64,000 bases of DNA from Micrasema longulum (lineage: Eukaryota; Arthropoda; Insecta; Trichoptera; Brachycentridae). The notes below the pieces were generated by a model. That model had not been told where the DNA came from. It did not search any database and saw only the letters and a program-made list of their open reading frames with translations. The stretch covers positions 1 to 64,000 of the forward strand of contig JAGVSM010004545.1 of the NCBI GenBank assembly GCA_022494885.1, written 5' to 3'. This document shows positions 55,801 through 64,000 of the stretch, one piece after another. Within the stretch, counting starts at the first letter, position 1. The number at the start of each line of letters is the position of its first letter. The translations under genes and the position numbers were made by a program.

Positions 55801-55839
55801 AAAATGACTTTGGAAGAAGAGAGAAAGAGAAACCAAGAA

Positions 55840-56330
55840 AGAAAAGGTTTTTTTTTTAAACAATTCAAGATTTAAGGATAAATAGTAACGTTTCAAGCGT
55901 TTCTTGAAGATGGCTGGAGAAAATGCATTTTTTACATGGAGAGGTAGCTTATTTCAAAGCCTCGCACCTCGAACAGATAAAATATTGCCGAAAAATGATG
56001 TGCTATCTTGAGAAATGGAAAGTGTTCTCTCCTGAGAAGAGCGAAGCGAAAAACCATGATCAGAAAAATAAATTAAACTTTGAGCGAGGTATTTTGGTAT
56101 GCAAGAGTTGTGAAAAATATTATAAAGTTGTTGGAGAGATTGAAAGTTTATGCGCTGGTAAAAACGAAGCCCCTTAAGTTCGGAGCAAAACGGTGACACA
56201 TGGTTATGTTTTATTACATTGAAAATAATGCGGATTCTTTGGTTCTTAAACCACTCCAGGCGATCTATTAGTTTAGTATTGGCATGACGATACCAAATAT
56301 TAGCGTCGCACAGAAAAGACAATAGAATAG
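55840..56330 (-). pseudogene. LINE RT C-terminus (CR1/R-type)
   Basis: The minus strand reads DANIWYRHANTKLIDRLEWF, KNQRIRIIFNVIKHNHVSPF, then LQQLYNIFHNSCIPKYLAQS, FFGNILSVRGARL, a stop in place of the usual W, and NKLPLHVKNAFSPAIFKKRL. RLE---N-RIR-IF, H-SP, P-YL, RGARLWN-LP, F-K-LK is the non-LTR C-terminus. 122 codons remain open. The plus frame at 55923-56177 is its shadow. Confidence 0.85.
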
Positions 56331-56459
56331 ATTAGGACAGATTTTTTTGCTGTATTTGGAAGAAAATACGAGAAGTCTTTTCATTAAATGGAGGGCGCGG
56401 TAAAGTTCCTTCCCAACCTCAGTAATTTGTTCTTGCCACGTCATAATATTAGGTGTTAA

Positions 56460-57790
56460 TAATAATTCAATTTTAAGCCAATTAATTTATTGAAATTACC
56501 TTTATATATATAAAAATGTATTTATAAATAAAGATGGGTGAGCTTATTGTTACCTAACGCCTTAGTATCTGTTCTGAGTTTCCAATGACCAAAAACAGAC
56601 TGGAAAATGTTAGTTCAAATTTAATGGTGTTTGTAATAAATGGACAGTCTTAAACATATTATACAACAGGGGAAAAACATACAAATTAAGTAAAATAACA
56701 GGTTATTTTGTACATAGTGAATTTGCTGGGAATATTTTTTTGCAATTTTGCGTTGTTCAATTTTGTGAGTAAATAACTCTTCACTATTGGCATTTATTTG
56801 AATTTAATCATGTTTTTTTATTACAAGTGAATTACATGAACTCTAACTTTTTGCTATTAAAAGCCGTATTTCGGCACTGAAACTAAAGAGAAACTATTTC
56901 ATCAATTATAAATTGGTGATAAGATTATGTGTTTGTCACTGAAAATTAATCAGGCACTCCATTAGATGACAAGGCTATTTATTAAATGCCAGCATTTAAT
57001 TGAATGGCAAGGCCGTTTGTTAAATGAATTAAGATAGCTCACCGTTCAAGTGTTGTCTGGTTCAAACTAGCACTTTGAACCAAAAGCCGCCTCTGGGTTG
57101 GGTTAACATAGGCTGTATTAAGTTGATTAAAAAAACTGTTTTTATTTACTATTTACCTTAATATAACCTAAATATATGGTTCTGTTTTTTATATATTTTT
57201 TATAGTTAGGTCTATTCAATAAAATTTTAAAATAAATACATTTATCAATATTCGATCATAAAACAAAACCATGATACAAATAATTTGCAACATAAAGAAA
57301 AATCTAACCTAACTTCACATAACAAAATAAATTCAAAAATAAAACAGTTGTGATAAAAGTGACTTTAGTCCTATCGTTATTCGTTGCCTTTAACATTTTA
57401 ACTTAGCATCCGTTAGCCGGCATTTAATAAACAACGTCGTTCAATTGAGTGGCTGATTTACCTATTTGGCAGCGACATATGTATTGAATGTAGGATGATG
57501 TATGTTGTTGGGAAGAGGAAAAATGTATTTTCGTCATTTTCATATGCGTAGATATATTATTTGCAAAGAGTATATTATTTTTTGAACTTATAAAAATTTT
57601 CAGTTATCTTCGTTTGATACATCCAAGTCAATAATATTACCATAAATATATAAACTTAGTTAAAAAAAAAATTAAATTACACAAAATGTTTTTTTTTTCG
57701 GCAAACAGCAATTAATGTATATTCGCCTCTCATTGTTGCATGGTTCTAAATTAGTGTTAACATAAGTCAAGAATTATCACAATATTTTGA
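56460..57790. other. No recognisable feature
   Basis: A block at 56930-57090 contains a short direct repeat (attagatgacaaggc / atggcaaggccgtttgttaaatg) and an inverted relative at 57400-57440 (gccggcatttaataaacaac). This hints at a small TIR element of about 500 bp, but I cannot define its ends. Confidence 0.35.
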
Positions 57791-57794
57791 GTTT

Positions 57795-57925
57795 TTCTAA
57801 ATGTTTGCAGACAAAAGACTGGATTTCACCCCCTAGGGATTTATTAAGATTAACAAATAACAACAGAGATGGAGAACATTTCAGAGAAGGGAATAAGTTT
57901 AGGCGCTTACAGGGATCATATTTTT
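57795..57925 (+). repeat. Fold-back family, single arm
   Basis: aaatgtttgcagacaaaaga, ctggatttcaccccctaggg, caacagagatggagaacatt, tcagagaagggaata and ggcgcttacaggg correspond to the outer and inner parts of the family TIR. The second arm is missing. Confidence 0.7.
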
Positions 57926-57929
57926 TATT

Positions 57930-58740
57930 TTATCATTATTAAAATTAAAAAAATATTCTAATATTTGTAGTTTGTGCTATGATTCTGCAAGAAAGGAAGC
58001 AACAATCAAAGCAAATGAAATTGGATGCTTTTTTTTTAAAAAGTGCGAGAATTTCATTTAGTACCGAAGCCCGAAGAACTGGTAAGTTAGTATTTATTAT
58101 AAAAAATCATTATTTACATCAATAGATTATTATTTATTTTGTAAACGAATTAATACTGTATATATTAAATTAATTTATAATTTATTTTAAATATATATAT
58201 GGGATATGTATTAAATTAACATGTTAGATTATTCTTAGAATTTCGACACGGAACCTAACCCTATATCTTCCATTATATTTGTGTTCATTTTCAGCTGATT
58301 TTTTTTCCGCCGGTGACGCTGTCTCTCGGAACGGAACTCCGGCGTAAAACGACGTTTACCTGTACATTCACTGTCTGACAAATTAATGGTCATTTTGTAT
58401 GGTCGTCATTTGACCAGCGCAGTTCTCTGCGATAATTTATTTCTTTATTTATTTTATGTATTTATTTGTTTCACAGTTTTAAAATGTACAAAAGTTTATC
58501 GTTTCAGGTCTTGACTTGCTTGGAAATTCCTTTGTTTGGGCAGGACCTTCTTTTTTAAATGTTTTTTTTTATTTTTTTATTTGACGATACTTAAAAAAAT
58601 TCAATAATACTCCTAATAATGATATTTAAAAATGAAAAATAAATATAAATTAGTAAACATACTGACATAATGAAAATTGAAGCATAAAAATAAATTAGAA
58701 AATATACCATATGTTATCAAAAAATGAAACATAAATGTAA
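57930..58740. other. No recognisable feature
   Basis: AT-rich, with a GC-richer patch at 58300-58430. No matches noted. Confidence 0.4.
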
Positions 58741-59420
58741 ATATAGCTCAAAAATCAGTGTTAAGAGTTATATTAAAAAAACCATACCGATACCCGAGTG
58801 ATTCGCTCTTCAAAGAATTTCAAGTGCTGGATATTTGTCAACAGTATATATTGAGGTCAGTAGCGGTCACACATCTCAACAGGGAAAAATACGCAAGGGT
58901 TTGTCATGTTCATTATACTAGACACTCCAATAAGGATCTGATTCTACAGAGAGGAGTCAATACTTTTTTGGCTCAAAGGCAGCAATATTATATAGGACCG
59001 AGAGTATATAACCTTATCCCAGTTTCGTGGAAATGTGGTGGGATTGCCAGGCTGAGGAAAGTGTTAACTGCATTTTTAATCCATATTGGTCGGAGGGAGT
59101 CAGAGAATTTGTTGTCCGATGTAGAAGGACGTAAGCTGGTTGCTTGTTTTACTAGTAATGACTTGGGACTTAGGATATAGAGATTTTGGTATTATTTATG
59201 TTTTCTCTGGATATTCATTGTTTACCTTTAAGACTGAAAAAGCACACATTATGATAAAACTGTAAATATTTTTAAATATCATTAAAAAATACATAATTTA
59301 CTGCCTTAGAACGGGGAAGCTATCCCTAGTTAGGCAGTTTAGATGAACCAACAGCAAAAATAAAAAATATGTATGCTTACTTTTACTATTGAATTAATTT
59401 GTTGTAAATAAATAAAAAAT
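58741..59420 (+). pseudogene. Jockey/CR1-type LINE C-terminus with 3' UTR
   Basis: The open frame 58758-59180 reads LRVILKKPYRYPSDSLFKEF, QVLDICQQYILRSVAVTHLN, then HSNKDLILQRGVNTFLAQRQ, YYIGPRVYNLIPVSW. LLKKPYR-PSD-L, L---QLY-LRS, R---T-LG-R--Y--GPK-YN-LP is the stereotyped end of a non-LTR pol. It has 140 codons without a stop, so this copy may be recent. The UTR has cttagaacggggaagctatc and tagttaggcagtttagatga. Everything upstream of the thumb is missing. Confidence 0.85.
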
Positions 59421-59429
59421 ACTAATAAT

Positions 59430-59915
59430 AATAACTGTCGAGTTAGAACTGTCAGTAGGGTCGCAGTGAGTCACATCTTACTGAAGGGTGTGGTTCTATA
59501 AAATGCTGCGAACGCCCAGTTGCATTCCATCGGCAACACTACTGACTAGTCCAATTCGTTAGCGTCCACGTCGCGAACCATGGGCAATGGGATCACACTC
59601 ATAACGGTGTGATCACAGCAGATCACGAGAGGATGGAACGCGAGTTTTTGGCGTCTAAAAACCAAAAACATCCAACTAAAGGAAAGTAACCCCGACAGAA
59701 AATCTACCAGAGAAGGCAACGAGAAACCACTCTGGTCATCTTTTCCCAGGAATCACTACGGCGAGTACATCAATAAGCAGTCGTCCTGGCTGCGAAATGT
59801 AAAATTAACGCAGGACAGATACATATGCTTTCGCTGAAGTAATCGCCAACGTCGGAGGGACCCAGCAAGGCACTAGAAGAAGAAGAAGAAGAGTGGCAAT
59901 AGAAAAGAAAAAACA
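59430..59915 (+). repeat. Probable LINE 3' end with (AGA)n tail
   Basis: A GC-richer block with ggcaacgagaaaccactctg, gcgagtacatcaataagcag and gacccagcaaggcactagaa runs into agaagaagaagaagaag. A trinucleotide tail and a SWLRN-like translation (tcgtcctggctgcgaaat) suggest the UTR of a family b/RTE-type LINE. Confidence 0.45.
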
Positions 59916-59919
59916 AATT

Positions 59920-60925
59920 ACGGACAAAGGCATTAAACTTTTCTGCTCCCTAAGCTATACAACTTTTTAAGCAAGAGCATATTGGGAACAAAATGAAAAA
60001 CAATATTTTCTAAGCTAGAGTCCATAATTGAATTGCTAAAAAGACTAGACAGGAAGCTGAGGAATATGTTTCATTAATAGGAATATAATTTTAGTTTCTT
60101 GAAAATCCTTTTTCGTTTTATTGATGTAGATATGTTTTTTAATTTTTTTATTTCTTTTGAATTTTTACAAAAATGATGTGAAATTATGTACAATTATGTG
60201 TAAAATAAATAATACACTGACACTCCGGAACGAGCCTGTGGGCCAGTGGAATGGCTACATCCAAAAATAAAAATAAAAATACATGGAATGTACCGTATAT
60301 ATTGTATAAACATTTTTGTACTATGTATTTATAATAACTTTGTATTTGTATTTTATATTGGATTAAATAAATAATAAAAATAAATAAATAAAATTAAATC
60401 AAATGAAAATTACAAGAGAAATGTTGATTTTTTCGAACAAATGTCCCGGAATGGTCACATAAATAATCGGCACCCCTAGTTCAAGCATCTTGAGGTAATT
60501 AATCATCCATATTTCCAAAGCTTGATATATTATAATTAAAGATTTACGGTATGTGTACTTAGTACGAGGTTCTTTACGTACAAACGAGGAGCGCCTAACG
60601 TGAAATATAACCGGAAATGAAAAAACCCTTTAACGTATACGGCACACAAGCTAATGTTGGGGGATTACTCCATTACACTTCCCCCTGTTTACCTACAGCC
60701 CTTAGGAGGGAATATTAAGTCATTTACCCTCAGACGGCTTTAGTCTTGTTAGCTAAAATCAGTATCGTGATAAAGAAAAAGGCAAATTATGAAATGGAAT
60801 TAGCGCAAATGAAGTGACGGGTGGACATGTAAGGATCATCATACAAATATTCTTAACGCTGTAAAAATAAGAGTCTTCTTATAAAGGATAAACCATAACG
60901 CCATATGTGTATGTTGTGTTCATTT
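59920..60925. other. No gene; possible LINE tail at 60150-60400
   Basis: 60170-60270 (actccggaacgagcctgtgg, ccagtggaatggctacatcc) followed by (AAAT)n-rich sequence to 60400 looks like a LINE 3' UTR and tail. A GC-richer patch at 60590-60830 is unmatched. Confidence 0.35.
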
Positions 60926-60929
60926 TTGC

Positions 60930-61074
60930 ACAACAATGGGCTGAAAGGGTAAATTACAGCTCGGATCACTCAGGTTAAAAAAAATCACATTCAAGTATTG
61001 TAATCTCTTCGGGAATGGAAGCCAGAACCCTCCGTATATGACGCAAGCGTCTTAGGAGCATAAAGCGCCACTGT
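60930..61074 (-). repeat. SINE family 2, diverged minus copy
   Basis: acaacaatgggctgaaaggg, aattacagctcggatcactc, tctcttcgggaatggaagcc and agcgtcttaggagcataaag align in order with 35521-35680. Substitutions are frequent. Confidence 0.7.
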
Positions 61075-61149
61075 ATTTTACAAAAACATCGCTTATTCTA
61101 CATTTACGAATCTTTTTATGCATGCACTCCGATAATTACATAAACACAA

Positions 61150-61920
61150 TAACATGGACACAAGAGTATGTGGTTCTTATAAACCCATCTAAAACACAAA
61201 TTATGTCTACGGGTAGTCAAAGATTGCTTAGTAAGTTAGACGTATCTTCACTTAATCCTCTTAATGTCAATGATACCAATATTTAATACAGGAAACCCGT
61301 TAAAAATCTAGGAGTACTAATGAACGATCATCTATGCTAGCGAGCACAAACTAATGAATTAAGCCACAAAACGTTTTTCAGTCTACACTCACTTAGAAGG
61401 TTGCAAAAATTCTTACCCATTAATACTAATTGCACTCTTGTACAAGCATCACTACTACCCGTTCTAGATTACGCTGATGTTTCCATGACTGATTTAAGCT
61501 GTAAGCAACTCGAGCAGCGGAGAGACTATAACTCCCTCTTACTTCTGTGCAATGTACTTCATAGTCCTAACGCTCATATATACCTGCGTGAAAAATTTCA
61601 ACGCTTATCAGTTCATGATTTACCCCTTCGTTCTTATTCTCAAAGCACTCTCTTAATACCCATCTACAATTTATCTTTCTTCTCTAACTCATATAGTGTC
61701 CATGCGGCTCAACTGTGGAATCATCTCCCATCCTCCATCAAAGATGTTACTACAGTATCTCTGTTTAAATCACGTCTGAAGAAACATCCCCTTCCTCTTC
61801 CTTAATATCTCCTCCTTTCTTTTTACCTCTTTTTTCTTTTTGAGTAATAGTATTGATTTAAGGTAGTTTATAAACAAATAAGTTGATTTCTATTTTCATA
61901 TATCTTAAGCTTTTAAAAAA
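61150..61920 (+). pseudogene. LINE (family r) RT thumb and C-terminus
   Basis: It reads VVLINPSKTQIMSTGSQRLL, KPVKNLGVLMNDHL, QTNELSHKTFFSLHSLRRL, then the open frame 61401-61805 with TNCTLVQASLLPVLDYADV, QLEQRRDYNSLLLLCNVLHS, LPLRSYSQSTLL, SVHAAQLWNHLPSSIK and LFKSRLKKH. NPSKTQ, LGV, LLPVLDYAD, WN-LP-SI, FK--LK fit a Jockey/CR1-type pol. Two stops upstream (in DTNI* and LC*) show decay. 10320-10870 is a sibling copy. Confidence 0.85.
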
Positions 61921-62510
61921 TAGTTCAGATTTTTGTCGTGTCAAATATTTGTTTGATTTGGTCATATGACGTTTGTTTTGTTTTCTGCATTCAACATTTT
62001 TTTCGCCGATTTTTTTGTTTTTATTCGCTCTACATACCCAAACCTTAGATGAATCCATTTATTTTATTTTTGGTTTTTATTTTTTTAAAAACAAGTCTGG
62101 AATTTTTTTTTATTATATCCAGAAGAATTTTGTAAATATTTAAAGACACATTTAAAAGCTAAAATTTATTATATACCTACGTTACCAGTATTTAAAAGAA
62201 TAAGACACATTGCAAACATCGATGCATGTACACCACAGTTAGTGCTGGTTATGGAACATCACGCCATTATTTCCTTAGCTTGGTTTAGATTGGTCACTTC
62301 TTCCAGTCATAGTGCACAATGAGGAAGATTAAGTCATCAGAAATAATATTGTAAAAATATTTTCTTGGACATTCAATCATTTCAAATCAAAAGAAACAGC
62401 AACATTAGGCAAAACAATTTAAATATTTAAAATGACTGAAAAAATTGTGTTTAGATACTAGTAGTTTGTACCGTGTCGCAGTCGTCTACTTACACGGGAT
62501 CACCCAAAAA
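61921..62510. other. No recognisable feature
   Basis: AT-rich. The minus ORF 61858-62058 overlaps the LINE UTR and is not convincing. Confidence 0.4.
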
Positions 62511-62514
62511 AGAT

Positions 62515-62875
62515 GATATATATTGATAACAAATTACAATAAAGATTGAGAACATTTTAGAGAAGGAAATATGGAAGTCTAGGCATTTATAGGGCTTATG
62601 ACGTGTAATTGACTGGTTTAAGTGGCCATTTTACATACTGTGTAACATTCACTATTTTGCCTATGTTTCAATATCCACATTTCTTCCATCTGTTGGTTAA
62701 AGTGAAATTAAAGAGCTGAGACCTTTATTTTTGTGAAAATATACATCTGATCAAATTATTTCACTTACTAGGCTACGCCTGAAAACGATTTTCCAATTTG
62801 TTAATCTTAATGACTCCATAATGGGTGAAATCCAGTTTTTTGTCTACAAACGTTAGGACACTCAAAATATTGTAC
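62515..62875. mobile_element. Fold-back family, copy with both ends
   Basis: The left part (gagaacattttagagaagga, atatggaagtctaggcattt, tactgtgtaacattcac) matches the 17.5-kb arms. The right part (aatttgttaatcttaatgac, gggtgaaatccagttttttg, caaacgttaggacactcaaa) is the reverse complement of the outer sequence at 57795-57850. The middle holds atccacatttcttccatctg, present inverted in the 17.5-kb copy (17820-17850). Diverged and asymmetric. Confidence 0.7.
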
Positions 62876-63211
62876 ATATTGATAAGTTTTATTATTTCGA
62901 TATAACGTATCTAGTAATGATTATAACTAGAAAATATGTATATGTGATTGCGTATTTGTGTTTGAATATGAGCTGTATTTTGTGCCCGTATCAGTTTTTT
63001 GACTAATTAATGACACGAGTTACCCATTACGCGTAACTTTATCTGGTTGATGGTTTAGTTATGAAGCGAAATTATGCGAAACATGACGCATGTACAAAGC
63101 ATAATAAACACAGTATTTTGCCACTAATTGCTTCACTGATATTGATGGACACATAACTCTCCATTATCCGGTTTGGACATAGTAACTTTTTTCAACATCA
63201 TAAGAAAAAAA

Positions 63212-63480
63212 GCAAGGCAACATTCTCTTTCCAAATCTAACGGTTCATACGGCAGTGCATTGGTACACCAATTGCTGCGATCATTTTTCTTAAATAAAAT
63301 TAAGATGATCAGTCTTACGATTCAGGTACCAGTCCAGGAACTATGCAATATTCCATTGTGAAAACAATCTTGTATATAAATATTTCATATTAATCATGTC
63401 GGGAATCAAACCCGAGATCTCTTGCATGGTTGGCAAACGCTCTGACCATTACACCACAAAGCCGATTGACAGTTTATATT
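63212..63480 (-). repeat. SINE family 1, minus copy with tRNA-like head
   Basis: On the minus strand the head ggctttgtggtgtaatggtc and B-box tctcgggtttgattcccga are followed by agttcctggactggtacctg, gtaagactgatcatcttaat and accaatgcactgcc. This body matches 20649-21000. The 62-codon plus ORF (63173-63361) is incidental. Confidence 0.75.
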
Positions 63481-63727
63481 GAACCCATAAATAAATCCTG
63501 GTCTACAAATATGTAATCTAATAAGTCTGCTGCGCTTTATTTTATCGTAATTTTGTAAATACCTTATTACAGGGGTAGGCGTTGGAAGTGTTACCAACTT
63601 CACGCTGCTGTAGCAACCAAACGACTAATGACAGCGCGTTCATGTTTTGACACGTGTCAGATAGTTGTATTGTTCATAATTTTACAGAAGCATATTGTTT
63701 TACGTCACAGATAAAAAAGTTATTTAA

Positions 63728-64000
63728 ATAGAATTCAAACTCAACAGTGTTATTGCTCTATGTTTGGCTGAAAAACCGCAACCAGCCATTTTTAATGAGC
63801 TACGACATTTACATGTGAACAAAATGTTTATGTACCGGACCATTTCACGTTACAATGATACTGGTAGCATAAAAAATGCTATGGAGGTGGACATCCAAAC
63901 ACTGCAACATCGACAGAAATGTTTGAAAGGTGAAGGCCAGCGTAATCCACGAAAAAGCGTGAAAGATTTAACGCCTGCTCAAAAGGCAGTTCGCCTAGCA
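63728..64000 (+). pseudogene. mariner/IS630-type transposase N-terminus, frameshifted, cut by window end
   Basis: From about 63732 the plus strand reads SVIALCLAEKPQPAIFNELR, HLHVNKMFMYRTISRYNDTG and SIKN, then shifts by one base near 63875 to YGGGHPNTATSTEMFER and back to NPRKSVKDL at about 63945. A helix-turn-helix (N--FVYR-I-RY-DTGSI) plus the GRP-like linker and a second RNP-RS helix is the paired-like DNA-binding region of mariner/IS630 transposases. The DDE/D domain would lie beyond the window. Frameshifts make this copy inactive. Confidence 0.75.

Noticed and set aside
55923..56177. 84-codon plus ORF
   Set aside because: It is the shadow of the minus-strand LINE protein with recognisable RT C-terminal motifs.
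1..64000. CRISPR arrays, operons, Shine-Dalgarno sites, prophage
   Set aside because: The sequence is eukaryotic by its repeat content; no regularly spaced short repeats were seen.

Overview
This is an intergenic, transposon-packed stretch of an AT-rich animal nuclear genome, most likely an insect. Non-LTR retrotransposon 3' ends of several lineages, Penelope-like elements (PLEs), tRNA-headed SINEs and TIR DNA transposons (THAP/P-like, hAT-like, mariner-like) are interspersed, as is typical of insects. I cannot name the order. No bacterial features, operons or multi-exon host genes are visible.

One reading frame stands out. At 39329-39637 (minus) an intact 102-codon ORF aligns without gaps to the histone H4 fold domain, yet it is very divergent for H4 and its acetylatable N-terminal tail has been replaced by a cysteine-containing one. 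It lies in DNA with no recognised transposon and is followed by a poly(A) signal. It is the best candidate for a real host gene and for something undescribed.

Layout: 1-5.6 kb holds LINE ends, a 46-bp-arm hairpin, two head-to-head PLE ends and an 800-bp THAP-transposon relative. 6.1-7.7 kb is a LINE split by a TIR element with a TA duplication. 8.7-10.9 kb has a long RT remnant and a second LINE end. 12.6-13.1 kb is a PLE fragment with terminal palindromes. 14-16.8 kb has a LINE end, SINEs, a 240-bp hairpin, a PLE end and an unclassified repeat. 17.1-18.0 kb has a LINE end and a fold-back element. 19.1-23.3 kb has a PLE end, a LINE, a SINE, a PLE with a GIY-YIG-like endonuclease split by another LINE, and an RTE-like 3' end. 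23.5-26.5 kb has a THAP element copy, a TIR element and an hAT remnant hosting a LINE. 28-30.3 kb is a LINE split by another LINE. 30.6-38 kb has SINEs, LINEs, PLE ends and the most informative THAP-element copy (both halves of a THAP zinc finger). 39 kb is the H4-like gene. 42-56.5 kb has LINE ends (one with RNase H and a zinc knuckle) and SINEs. 57.8-64 kb has fold-back family copies, LINE ends, SINEs and the start of a mariner/IS630-type transposase cut by the window end.

Nothing works as a pathway here. The coherent stories are: (1) a divergent H4-like protein; (2) at least six PLE-type ends carrying hammerhead-ribozyme-like motifs; (3) several nested insertions that give a relative chronology; (4) at least two dozen 5'-truncated LINE ends of many families. 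Clade names for LINEs are inferences from motif style, not from database searches.
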